Positions 55,036 to 64,000 of a stretch of 64,000 bases of DNA are shown in pieces. Position 1 is the stretch's first letter, and each line of letters starts with the position of its first letter. Made by a program: the position numbers and the translations under genes. This DNA comes from Proales similis. Its lineage: Eukaryota; Rotifera; Eurotatoria; Ploima; Proalidae. A model generated the notes under the pieces. It saw nothing but the letters and a program-made list of their open reading frames with translations, had not been told where the DNA came from and ran no database searches. The stretch lies in assembly GCA_019059635.1 (NCBI GenBank), contig JAGVRJ010000008.1, positions 620,001-684,000 on the forward strand, in the 5' to 3' direction.

Positions 55036-55632
55036 CTAAGCTTGAAGTTGATCGATTTGAGCTTGGATTCGATTGAGTTGGTCAAGAAATCTGCTCAGCG
55101 ACTCTTGATCAAATTCCACTTGGCTTCTCTGATTCGTTTTAGCGGCGCTTTCAGTCACGAACTGGAAAAGAGCGATGGGCTCCTTGGCTTTGGCGCATTT
55201 CTCGTTCGCAATCTGAAGACTCATTGTCCAATTGAAATTTCGCAGACTCGACTGCGACAGAGACTTGCTCTGTTTCATGTGCTCGATGAGCTCTTTGCCT
55301 CTTTCTCGCCAGACCAACGTGACCAGTTCCATTTTGTCGTTGAGCAGGCTCAGGTTATCCAGTCGAGCGCCAAGGCGCTCAGGCTTGACCAGCTCGTAGG
55401 CGGCTTGTAAGTAAACGAATTGCAAAAACTCGCTCAGCTTTGCCAACGTCACACTCTCCATTCCGACCTTTTCCTCAATTCGGGCCAGTTCCGCTTGGAT
55501 ATCGCTCCTGTTTGTGCAGAGTTTCTGCATTAGCCATCGAGCCAGTCGTTCGAGTTTCTCATTCTCGGCCTCGTTCGCCAGTCGCACAGCTTCTTCAATT
55601 ACTGAAGTAAGTTCAATTAGATTGCCGCTCAT
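55036..55632 (-). CDS. COMMD10: COMM domain protein, COMMD10 homologue
   Basis: Single exon, about 198 residues from MSGNLIELTSVIEEA. Human COMMD10 has the same length (202) and the same landmarks: an N-terminal helical domain (WLMQKLCTNRSDIQAELARI), the middle QAAYELVKPERLGARLDNL, and a C-terminal COMM domain starting NFNWTMSLQIANEKCAKAK and ending LNRIQAQIDQL. COMMD proteins form the ten-member ring of the Commander complex with CCDC22 and CCDC93, which recycles membrane cargo from endosomes. The frame is open for 44 more codons upstream (to 55764), so a longer start is possible; the shorter one fits the family length. It is divergent from ZNRD2 with a 259-bp gap. Confidence 0.85.
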   Translation of the reverse strand: MSGNLIELTSVIEEAVRLANEAENEKLERLARWLMQKLCTNRSDIQAELARIEEKVGMESVTLAKLSEFLQFVYLQAAYELVKPERLGARLDNLSLLNDKMELVTLVWRERGKELIEHMKQSKSLSQSSLRNFNWTMSLQIANEKCAKAKEPIALFQFVTESAAKTNQRSQVEFDQESLSRFLDQLNRIQAQIDQLQA

Positions 55633-55891
55633 TCTCTTTTCTTTTGTTGTTCTGTCCCTTAACCAATTTCTGGCCTCGACGCGGTCTTTAACTCTTCTTG
55701 CAAACTCGGGTTTGAAGGACTGGTCACGTGAAGGGCCAATCATTTTCTCTTTAATCGAAAGCAAAACTTTGAGAACAAAACCTTGCGAGTTTCAATCTCG
55801 CCCTCTCAACAGTGTCTGCGTGTGTGTGCGTGTGCAGTCAATCAGGCAAAGAAGCGTTGTTTTTTGAATAAATAAAAAAGGAACGTGAGAG
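55633..55891. promoter_or_regulatory. Shared upstream region of COMMD10 and ZNRD2
   Basis: A 259-bp head-to-head spacer, possibly a bidirectional promoter (inferred from arrangement). Contains a GT-rich run (about 55815-55832). Confidence 0.4.
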
Positions 55892-56501
55892 ATGGAGAGA
55901 GAGATATCGGACCTGACAAGCAAGCGACTGGGCGAGCTTTTACTCAAAGGCTACAAAATGCTCAATTCAACGTGTCCAGTGTGTCAGGTGAGCGTTGGAG
56001 TCCAAAAATGCGACCTGAAAATTGGCTCTCATTTCTGAACTTCAAGTGCATTCTTATGCAACGTCGGGACGAGCCTACTTACTGCGTTGGATGCAAAGAT
56101 CCTGGTAGCAGCCGATTGCTTTGAATTGATCATTTGACTCGTCATAACTAACTGCTTTTGGTGGCGCAGAGGTTCAGGCGTTGAAGAAGCCGCGCATGGA
56201 CAAAGAGCCGATCGACGAGATAAGCGAAAGTGTGGAGATGATGGCGACCAGCGATCTGAATTCTGAGCCGACTAGAGTAGTCGAAGTGCGGCCAGAAAGA
56301 GCGAAATTGTCCACTGGCAAAGGTGAGACACGAGCAAGCCTTTATAGGCTGGCTCCTCTCAACTCGAAGATAAACTGGGCCCTGCAACAGTTGGATAAGA
56401 GTGAAAGTCTCACCTACAACATAGAACTGTGCTCGATGATTAAGGCCGCTGCCGAGGCGGTCAAAGCCATTCAACAGCTTGACCTTGGCTGTTCAGAATA
56501 A
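55892..56501 (+). CDS. ZNRD2: Zinc ribbon protein ZNRD2 (SSSCA1) homologue
   Basis: Three exons: 55892-55987, about 56047-56105 and about 56170-56501. The first encodes LGELLLKGYKMLNSTCPVCQ, the second CILMQRRDEPTYCVGCKDP. Together they give the CxxC...CxxC zinc ribbon typical of ZNRD2, preceded by the conserved 'LLRGY-ML---C--C' pattern. The last exon ends with a helical hairpin (LTYNIELCSMIKAAAEAVKA), matching the human 'IQLCGLIRACAEALRSL' C-terminus. Length is about 160 residues (human 199). ZNRD2 binds tankyrase and is reported as a centromere/mitosis-related autoantigen; its biochemical role is unclear. The TAA stop lies inside the AATAAA signal at 56497-56502. It converges on UCHL5, whose stop is 128 bp away. 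Confidence 0.85.
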
Positions 56502-56502
56502 A
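56497..56502 (+). terminator. Poly(A) signal overlapping the ZNRD2 stop codon
   Basis: AATAAA whose internal TAA is the ZNRD2 stop (56499-56501), so coding and 3'-end signals share bases. Confidence 0.6.
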
Positions 56503-56628
56503 ATTGGCCGAAATCCAAAGCGATCGTTTACATTTGAATCGACGCTTTATTTCGTTTTGAAAGCGAAAATGAGAATAGTTCGTTAAATCGGAATTTGTCA
56601 AAATTGTGTCTAAATTGTGTGCCTCTTC

Positions 56629-57959
56629 TCACGATGAGAATTTCTTCTGCCTGTTTGAGTAGACCTTCTCGATCATCGGCTCGAGCTTTCCTTGTTCGGC
56701 AAGAACCTTCAGCAGCTCGACAATCAACGGCAGATAGTTGTGTGTGCGGCGAACATTTTCTTTCTGCATTATCGATACCTCAATCAAGAGCCGAGTGATA
56801 AAATTGCAGACTAAAGCTAATAATCACCTGATAGGACAAGGATTTCTGCTCTTCGGCCTCGAGAAGGCTCTTGAGCTCTTCGATTCTGAACGCGCTCTCG
56901 TCCATGCCTTCGGCTTCCTGTTCAATGCGGTTCATTAAACTGGCCAACTCAATGACAGTCATAAACTGCTTACAGTGAGAATGGCCAGTTCTCTTGAATA
57001 GAGAAGCTTGCGGTCGGTGATCAGTGCCATCAGGTTGAAGTGAATCTCGCCCTTGGTGAACCTGCTGATGCGTCTCTCCAGAAAAGGCCCCACAACCGAC
57101 GTCCATTCGGTGTTGGCCGGAATTTCGCCTAAATCAATGGGCCCCTCGCGCAGACCGTCCAGCTCGTACAAGCGTCCTTTGATCGGAACGTAGGCCACAA
57201 AATGATACGAATCTTCTCGGGCGCCACTTTTGTCTTCTATTTCGTAGAACTGAGGCCTAGAATAAATTGCATTCACGCCAGAGTCAAAGATGGCTGATGA
57301 TGTTGTTACTTTGCGAAGCTGTTGTGTGCTTGTTTGATCGTTTCACAGTTGGAGAGAGCCAGGCCTCGCGACTAGACAACCAAGAGAAGAAGAAGAAGAA
57401 GAAGAGAAGCGAATGAGTTGAACTGCAGTAATTCGAAGCGAAAAGGCAACTGGCTCGTTTACATCTGGATCAAAGCAGGCAACAAAAGATTTAAACTCTT
57501 TGAGGTTAGGCCCAATGTCGACGTCCTCGCTGTCGAGGTTAAGCAGCACACTGAGCAAAGCTTGAGTGGCGCACGCGTTCTCTACGATCTTTGCATTCGT
57601 TCAAATCGGGCCGAACTCTTGAACCGAAAAGCAACGACTGATTCACCTGCTTTATGAATATGACGCCCTTGTCGTCCGAGTTTGTTATTATTTTTCCGTC
57701 CACATGCTGATCACCCGTCCACTTGAACAGAAATATGAGGCCGTGAACAGGCTGGAGCTCAGAGAAGGACTGCTCGTCTATGGAGTAGAGCTCTTCAACC
57801 TGCACTCCTTTCACTCCTTGTCGAAAAGTCGAATAGAACGATAAGAAGGAGGGCCTAGTCTTGCAAACAGAATGGCCACAACGTACCGAATTTGCGGACG
57901 AGCTCAGTGAACACGCCCGGATCGCTTTCCATCAAACACCAGTTGCCGGCCGACGACAT
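56629..57959 (-). CDS. UCHL5: Ubiquitin C-terminal hydrolase UCHL5 (UCH37)
   Basis: About seven exons with introns of 49-92 nt, start MSSAGNWCLMESDPGVFTEL at 57959. Catalytic elements are present: KPVHGL-like LQPVHGLIFLFKW, the nucleophile in NACATQALLSVLLN, the histidine in SYHFVAYVPI, and the aspartate in GRLYELDGLREGPIDLG. The C-terminal ULD region ends with VRRTHNYLPLIVELLKVLAE and IEKVYSNRQKKFSS. UCHL5 trims ubiquitin chains on the 26S proteasome (via RPN13) and also joins the INO80 remodeller. Correct frame between the catalytic domain and ULD requires a 56-nt intron (GTAAGC to GAACAG) and a 49-nt intron ending ATTGAG. Length, near 310-330 residues, matches the human enzyme. Confidence 0.92.
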
Positions 57960-59186
57960 TATTTCTCGTCTCTTTGGCTCCGCTTCGATTTTATTTATTT
58001 GAACGCAAGATCAAATGTCCGCTTTGTAATTTAGTATATTTTGTCAAACGCACTCTCTAAGCTCGATCGTTTCAAATTCGCTCTAAAAATTATACAATTC
58101 GTGCACAACAACAAATTGCACGCGAAATTAAGTTTACTACACAGTTGGATCACGACCGCACAGGGACATTTCCGACCGAACAGGTCATGTCGTGTGTGAT
58201 CATTGGCATCGGCAATTTATTTCGCATGGGGCATGCTTTTGTTCATTTTGCTTTCAATTTGCCCTTTCTTTATGCTGCCGAATTGAATGCGTAAGAACAA
58301 CGCGTCTGCCTCATTAAAACAAACGAGCGGCCAAAAGTGGGACCTGCGCAGAGGCAATCCTCACGTCCGTCAGCGCATTCCAGATTTTTCAAGAAGATGA
58401 AGAACAATTCAGAGCACAGATGGTCTCTCACTTTTTCTATTTACTTTCTTTTCACCTCGAAAATTGAATCTCTGCGTGAATGATGACTCGTTGATGCACA
58501 ATCGAGTTTGTCGCTCAAGTCGAGATTCAACTCAAGTCAATATAATAGAAGCCAAATATTTAGGATAAACCAAGATAAAGGTGCACGCAGGCGCGTAAAG
58601 AAAAAACGAACGCCAGCGAGAGAGAGAGAGAGGAACAAAGCAAAATGAGCGAATCAAGACAGACAAGAGTGAAAGAAAAAAGAGCTCCAAATGAAACAGA
58701 GAGAAAGAGAGAGAGAGAGGGAGAAAGCTAAAAGATAAAAAGATTTGTTTCGATTCTAGGTTTGAGTGCAGTTGAGTCAACATCACTTGATCGAGCAGAC
58801 CCAAGGCAACCTGGATAAATACGTTTCAGATTGGCGTTGATTAAACAGCGCATTGTGTCACCCAAGTAGATAATTTCAAGCGCCATTTTATGCCTTCAAT
58901 ATATTATGCAAAACTATTTAAATAAATAATTTTGGCATAAAAACCATTTCAGCATGCCAATGCTTGAATAGAGTGAGGCAATCCAATCAGCCAGTTCGTC
59001 TAAATATGGTGCTAAACAACAAATTAAAAATTAGAATCTCGTTTGGAGTTGCGTGTTTGCTCTGCCTCATGCGTGAATCTTTTTTTAGTTTTCGAGAGAG
59101 TTGTTTGCCTCGAGCAAATTGCTCCGGGAAGCTTTTCCGGCAAAGTTAAAGAGTCGCTACTATTCGATTGCAGATCAGGTTGGGCC
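57960..59186. other. Gene-free stretch between UCHL5 and the PLC gene
   Basis: About 1.2 kb between divergent gene starts. It contains GA tracts (58618-58634 and 58701-58724) and AT-rich patches. No credible exon; upstream regulatory regions for both genes are expected. The frame is open for 48 codons before the PLC start, which could hide a 5' coding extension. Confidence 0.45.
58618..58634. repeat. GA tract
   Basis: GA dinucleotide run; a second one follows at 58701-58724. Confidence 0.75.
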
Positions 59187-62100
59187 ATGTCCGACTTTTA
59201 CAAGAAATTCTACGGCTACGAAGAGAAGATTCAGCTGCAGGATGACGACATTCAAAACTTACAGCAGGGCATGACTCTTCAGAAGCTGCACGCGCGAAAA
59301 AACGAATTCAACCCGCGAACGTACACACTCGACTTGAACGGCAATCAGCTGACAGCCAGCACGAAGGAATTTCGCAAACAGGAAAAGACTTGTAAGCGTC
59401 CGCTTAGATTTTTTTCGTTCTCTACTTCGGCTGTGCGTCACTGTTTAGTTAAACTAGATCCATTAAATTCAATAAACGACGTGAGAACTGGATGTGCCTC
59501 AGACGCGCTCAAATCGTACAAGCTCAGACTGAGCCTTAAAAATGCTGATAAAGCCAACGAGATGGAAAACTTGGCCTTGGTCATTGTGCACAGCAATCAT
59601 CAGAAATGGCTCAATTTAATGGCACCGAGCGAACAGGACCGAGACCGGTGGTTTCGTGTGCTGGCCTATTTGCTTGTTGTGCTGAAAAAGAGCAAAGGAG
59701 TCCTGCCCGAAACGGACTCGATAATGCGCAACTACTTCAAGCTGGCCGACAAGTCGGGCGACAAAGAGCTCAGCGAGAGCGAGATCATGAAATTTCTCAA
59801 GAGCATCAACCTCAAGTTGAAACGAGAAGAGGTCAGACGTCTCATAAAGTTCTCGGATCGCGACCAAGACGGAACTCTTGACGAGCGGGAGTTCGAAAGT
59901 CTTCTCAAGCAGCTGTACATGCGTCGAGAGATGGTCTCGCTTTTTCAACTGTGAGTACTTGTTTCCAACTTGAGATATGTCGGAGAGCGCAGTCCAAGAT
60001 AACTTGAACTCTGCCCACCTTTAAGTGTTTGTCTGGGTGATACCAACAAATCTTACATACCGCAATTCATGGAGCTCGACAAGTTTCGAGAGTTTCTAAG
60101 AAAATATCAAAAAGTAAGTTGAAACAAATGCCAAAATTCAGAATGAGGCCGATTCGAGCACGTGCACTACAAGGAGGATCTAAGTAAAGACGAATGCAAA
60201 CAGCTCATTGAGGAGTTCGAACCGTCCGATGCCAAATACCAGCAAAAGTTTTCCCTGTACGGCTTCGTCGCCTATTTGAACGACATACGGCAATACGCAG
60301 ACGATCCGAGGCGAGAGTCTGTCTACCAGGACATGAACTTGCCCATCCACAACTACTTTGTGAATTCGTCTCATAACACGTAAGCCAGACACATGTTCAA
60401 TTTTTTCTTGCTGATTGCGGCTCGATTGAGGCAAATTTTTCGAAAGTTACTTGACCGGCGATCAGATTAGCAGCCAGAGCACAACTGACAGCTACGTGTC
60501 GGCGATAATGAAAGGAGCCAGACTGGTCGAATGTAAGCAGATTGTCGCTGGCCGATAGAATGGAGTCATAGACTGATTTCGAAAAGTGGACTGCCACGAC
60601 GGCAGTCGAGGTGTTCCGGAAATTTTCCACAAAAAGACACTGACCACCAAAGTGTTGCTCGAGGACGTTCTAATCGCGATCAGGGATTGTGCGTTTCGAA
60701 TCAGCGAGTAAGATCAGATGAACAGCACCGAGCTGAGATGCTCAGAAATTGATTGAAATCTCTTGGAAAAAAAGGTACCCGCTCATTCTTAACATAGAAC
60801 TGCACTGCTCAGCCAGACAGCAGCACGTAATGATGGAGCTCATCAAGCAGCATCTGTCCGGTAAAGAGCCCGTCCACCTTGAAATGTCGGTTGGCGAAAT
60901 TTAATTCTCTCCGAAGACTATTTGGTAAAGAACGCTGATCCGAACAAGCCTCCGACACTAGAGCAGCTGAAAAGAAAAATCATCTTGAAAGTGAGCTGAA
61001 CCATTCGATTCGGCTTGTTGTTCCTAACTAACGAAGAAAATTTGCCAAAAATAGTTTAAAAAACCTCACAAGAAACCGAACGCGAATCTTCATCGAATGA
61101 TCACCGAAATACGAAGCCGAGAGCCGACAGCAGTGAAATTACCTGAAATTCAAGAGCCGATACCAGTCAAATTAGAAGAGAGCCGAGAGCCAGACGAGGC
61201 CAACTACGACTTTGACGATGAGTACGAGTCAGAGGAAGAAGAGGTTTGTTGGTCTTTTTCATCTCTTTGACTAATTGCATGTGGGCGCACGATGGCCTTT
61301 TAAACATTTTTTTTTTAACTCCACCTAACAAAATAACCCGACCATCCAGTCAATTGAGCCTGTTGTTAAATCTAAAGCGGTAGTTAAAAGCTCCGGCTTC
61401 TATCCAAAGTGGTCCGATCACTATGATTCTGTTGATATGATTCTGCTTTGTTTTGCTGGTTGCCTGCTTTCTAAACGAGCCGACACCGAGCTAATTGCTG
61501 CATTGAATAGGAATTTGACGAAGTGAAAGAGCTCGGCGATTTGCTCAATGTACTGCACGGCGCTCCGTTCAAGGGCATTCAGTATGCCCTGAACCATTAC
61601 AAATACAACTACATGTCATCGCTGTCGGAGATCAAGTGCAAAAAGATTCTCGACGCCGAGCACGTGTCCAAAGTGATTGAGTACACGTCCAAGTTTCTGG
61701 TCAAAGTCTACCCGGCGTTCTATCGTCAAGACAGCAGCAATTTTGACCCAATGGACTATTGGAAGTACGGAATTCAAGTCGGTAAGTTGGGCCCCTCTAC
61801 TCCGAGCCAAGGACCTGTCTAAATAACCTCGTTTAGCCGCGTTGAATTTTCAAACCAAAGACCACTCGATGCAGCTGAACAAGGCGATGTTTGCCGAGAA
61901 CGGCGAATGTGGCTACATACTGAAACCGGCATTTTTACGCGATCCCATGTCAAGTTTTGATCCGCAAGACCCGAGAACCATGCGAAACAAGGTTGTTTTC
62001 AGCTTGAAGATAATTAGCGCCCAGTGTTTGCCCAAGAAAAAGGACGGCGAGATTTCAGATCCCTATGTTGTTGTGAAATTGGACGGTCTGCCTTGTGACA

Positions 62101-62369
62101 AGAGAGAACAGTCTACAAAGGCCATCAAAGACAACGGCTTCAACCCGTTGTGGAATGAGGACATGTCATTTTCCATAAACTGTCCTGAGCTCGCGTTCGT
62201 CCGCTTCTGTGTGAAAGACCAGGATCTTGGCAAGGACGATAATCTTGGCGAATACATGATCAAGTTTACAAGCATCCGACCAGGCTACAGACACGTGCGA
62301 CTGATAAACAAACACTGGCGCGGCAGCTTATTCTTAGGTATTAAGATTGAGCCAGCCCTGCCCATCTAA
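59187..62369 (+). CDS. Phosphoinositide-specific phospholipase C, delta type
   Basis: About ten exons, start MSDFYKKFYGYEEK at 59187. Order: PH domain (to about 59700), EF hands (DKSGDKELSESE and the canonical DRDQDGTLDERE), X box, acidic linker (DFDDEYESEEEE), Y box (GFYPKWSDHYDS is linker; YTSKFLVKVYPAFYRQDSSNF and LNFQTKD are Y), and a C2 domain (VFSLKIISAQCLPK...). Catalytic residues aligned with rat PLC-delta1 are all present: His in VNSSHNTYL, Glu and Asp in LVELDCHDG, His in PEIFHKKTL, Glu in ILNIELHC. It hydrolyses PIP2 to IP3 and diacylglycerol at the plasma membrane, activated by calcium. No PDZ, SH2 or long C-terminal domain, hence delta type. The linker exons contain a repeated P-[VI]KLPE / PVKLEE pattern. 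Confidence 0.92.
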
Positions 62370-62890
62370 AACGAACAGCGTCTATTCATGCTGCTCACAC
62401 AGCAATTCAGTTTTGTCCAATTTTGTTATTTTCTAGTTCAAGTTAAAATCAAAGCCATCTGATTAGTGATTGAGCCTTTTTTCCAACTCTTACTGCTTCG
62501 CTCGTTTAAATTTGCCGAATGAACCGTTGAGAAAAACCATCTAATCTTTCATGCATTTTGGGCGGTTCCTTGTCTGCCTTTGGAGGCCATTTTAATGAAA
62601 TTACTCTTTAAAGCTCCTCGGGCTGGGGTGGGGTTACGCAAGAATGTTTGGCCTGAATTGACCTTGAGGAGTTTTCAGTCAAATCCTATGAGAATAAGCC
62701 TTCCAGGAATAGAACCTCCTTCTTAAAATAGAATAGACAAGCCTGCTTGGTTTTTTTAGTAATTCTCCAACCTAGACAGATTAACCAGCGAGCAGGGATT
62801 GCGGGCCCGAGTCAACGCTTGTATTTAAGAGAGCCTTAAAAATTGCTTAAAATTATTTGAAATTTAGAATTCAAATTTCAAGGCCTTAAA
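62370..62890. other. Intergenic stretch between the PLC and DUF1264 genes
   Basis: About 520 bp with no exon recognised. Holds the PLC 3' UTR and the promoter of the next gene on the same strand. Confidence 0.4.
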
Positions 62891-63496
62891 ATGGAATCCG
62901 ATTTGAGTTGGGCGTCGCTTATCGCCGACAAGAGCAAGGGACTGATTCAAAGTTTCGAGCCGCTCAAGTCAATTTGTACAAACTTGTCCGGCTTTCACTG
63001 CTACGCAGACGATCCAAAACGTCAAGTAGCTGTGCTGCATCTGTGCTCTCATCCTAAAGAGGACATGCACCAGTGCATGATATTCGATCAGAACTCGTCC
63101 AACGCGCGCCTCATCGGCATCGAGTACGTGATTCATAAGCGCATCTACGACACCCTGCCGACCGAGGAGAGGAAGCTCTGGCACCCGCACGCCTATGAAG
63201 TCATGTCCGGGCAGCTGACCGAGACCAAGGTGCCAAAACTAATGGAAGACTCCGACATGCGCTGGTTCGTCAACACCTACGGCAAGACCTGGCACACCTG
63301 GCAAGTGGACATTCATCCGGACTTTCCGTTCGGTGAGCCCAAACTGATGAAAACGTTCACTGAGGACGGTCAGCTTGATGACAAGCTGCTGCAAAAGCGC
63401 GATCAAGACTATCAAGTGAGCACGGCTGACTTGAGGGCGCACCGCAAGACTAGCGTCACTGAGATTGAGCCAATTCACCCCGATTGCTTGATTTGA
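62891..63496 (+). CDS. Oil-body-associated-protein-like (DUF1264) protein
   Basis: Single exon, 201 residues. The DUF1264/OBAP family core is clear: CTNLSGFHCYADDPKRQVAV, then LHLCSHPKEDMHQCMIFDQN, NARLIGIEYVIHKRIYDTLP, ERKLWHPHAYEVMSGQL, and a C-terminal WFVNTYGKTWHTWQVD with DFPFGEPKLM. Plant members (about 240 residues) associate with seed oil bodies; no enzymatic activity is established, and conserved His/Cys could bind metal. Members are best known from plants, fungi and bacteria, so an animal copy is of interest. Codon use looks like its neighbours and it sits between two ordinary animal genes, so it is not an obvious contaminant. Its poly(A) signal (63718-63723) lies 4 nt from the stop of the convergent NCAPH gene. 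Confidence 0.85.
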   Translation: MESDLSWASLIADKSKGLIQSFEPLKSICTNLSGFHCYADDPKRQVAVLHLCSHPKEDMHQCMIFDQNSSNARLIGIEYVIHKRIYDTLPTEERKLWHPHAYEVMSGQLTETKVPKLMEDSDMRWFVNTYGKTWHTWQVDIHPDFPFGEPKLMKTFTEDGQLDDKLLQKRDQDYQVSTADLRAHRKTSVTEIEPIHPDCLI

Positions 63497-63524
63497 ATTG
63501 CAGAGCACTAACAAGCGATGTTGA

Positions 63525-63530
63525 TTTATT
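63525..63530 (-). terminator. Candidate poly(A) signal of the NCAPH gene
   Basis: AATAAA on the minus strand about 200 nt beyond the NCAPH stop and only 29 nt past the OBAP-like stop, so the convergent 3' UTRs would overlap. Confidence 0.5.
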
Positions 63531-63717
63531 ATCTGCAAAAATGAACTTTTTTTTTTGCTTGAATTCGATTTTAGAAACCAGTTGTTTGAGGGTCTGTGAG
63601 ATGACCTTGCGCTCGGACGCGTTAAGTGACTTGATGATTATTTGGGTCTCGACACACCTGGGCCGGTGTTGTTGTTGTTCAACATTCAAACATTAAGGCT
63701 CGTAAATGCAAAAAAAA

Positions 63718-63723
63718 AATAAA
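63718..63723 (+). terminator. Candidate poly(A) signal of the DUF1264 gene
   Basis: AATAAA following a run of A, 222 nt after the stop codon. Confidence 0.5.
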
Positions 63724-63726
63724 GAG

Positions 63727-64000
63727 CTAAATTGAAGTAATTGTCACATCCGAGCCGAGTGGATCATTTCGAAGCAAAAGATTCTGAAATCGAAACGCGA
63801 CACATTTAGGGTTGTGCCAAATCGGATAGGAGCACAGTTTGCTACTTACATGTTCGTTGGCAAGATAGAGCAGAATTTGAAAGGCGATCGCCACCGACAG
63901 ATCGGCGAACATTTTCTCTGTGATTACGGGCGGTCTCAGCTGTTGATAGATGTCCGTGAACGAAGCATTTATGGCCATTGGCGGCTCTTTTCGCTTCACT
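63727..64000 (-). CDS. NCAPH: Condensin I subunit H (NCAPH/Barren), C-terminal end, partial
   Basis: Two exons (63850 to the window edge, and 63727-63783) across a 66-nt intron. The visible part reads FTDIYQQLRPPVITEKMF, then ADLSVAIAFQILLYLANEH, then NLLLRNDPLGSDVTITSI. The pattern 'LSV-IAF--LL-LANE-NL-L-----SDV-I' is the conserved C-terminal winged-helix end of the condensin kleisin CAP-H/Barren, which closes the SMC2-SMC4 ring at the SMC4 head. The rest of the gene lies beyond the right edge. The short length visible keeps confidence moderate. Confidence 0.75.
   Translation of the reverse strand, partial: VKRKEPPMAINASFTDIYQQLRPPVITEKMFADLSVAIAFQILLYLANEHVSSKLCSYPIWHNPKCVAFRFQNLLLRNDPLGSDVTITSI

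Noticed and set aside
56960..56988. A 26-nt intron in UCHL5 (GTAAGC to ATTGAG).
   Set aside because: A 56-nt intron with the same donor and the acceptor GAACAG keeps the frame, leads straight into the acidic EAEGMDESAF segment, and matches the size of other introns here.
1..64000. Transposons, tRNA or rRNA genes, CRISPR arrays and known microRNA seeds.
   Set aside because: By eye I found no transposase or reverse-transcriptase motifs, no tRNA T-arm consensus, no regularly spaced repeats and no canonical let-7, miR-1, miR-9, miR-71 or miR-124 sequence. A covariance-model scan would be needed to exclude divergent RNAs.

Overview
The window is nuclear DNA of a compact invertebrate animal genome. 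The animal signature is direct: a seven-repeat protocadherin, an integrin alpha chain, an aminergic (histamine H3/H4-like) GPCR, a bHLH factor and a PACT-domain pericentrin-like protein. Genes lie on both strands about every 2.5 to 3 kb. Most introns I could place are about 49 to 80 nt with GT-AG ends, several genes have a single coding exon, and 3' UTRs are often only a few tens of bases. I cannot name the phylum. Major vault protein, PHF14 and HECTD3 argue against a fly- or nematode-like gene set.

Layout. 0-8.5 kb, all minus strand: a very short RRP15 homologue, an RNMT-activating mini-protein (RAMAC), a bHLH factor, an unrecognised helical protein, and a protocadherin. 9.9-16 kb, minus: a 90-residue dpy-30/RIIa-like protein and two tandem major vault protein genes that are near-identical in blocks. 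16.5-22.8 kb, minus: an FCF2/DNTTIP2 homologue, an orphan LRR membrane protein and a PPM1D-type PP2C phosphatase. 23.3-27.7 kb, plus: ECHDC3 and HECTD3. 28-34.7 kb, minus: RRN3, PHF14, an unrecognised 430-residue protein and a small basic ORF. 35.8-44.7 kb, minus: an integrin alpha gene whose one very large intron (3.85 kb) holds a complete histamine-receptor-like gene on the opposite strand. 44.7-47.7 kb: the largest gene-free stretch. 47.7-54.6 kb, minus: a pericentrin-like gene. 55-58 kb: COMMD10 (minus) divergent from ZNRD2 (plus), which converges on UCHL5 (minus). 59.2-63.5 kb, plus: a delta-type phospholipase C and an oil-body-associated-protein-like (DUF1264) gene. The right edge cuts the condensin subunit NCAPH (minus).

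The genes do not form one pathway. RRP15, FCF2 and RRN3 all serve ribosome production. Integrin and protocadherin serve adhesion. The strongest structural signals are the mosaic vault-protein pair, where introns survive only in the unconverted segment; the nested receptor gene; and the integrin tail, which has an altered GFFKR motif and is unusually long. Splice sites were read by eye from reading frame and GT-AG context, so spans are firmer than internal exon borders.
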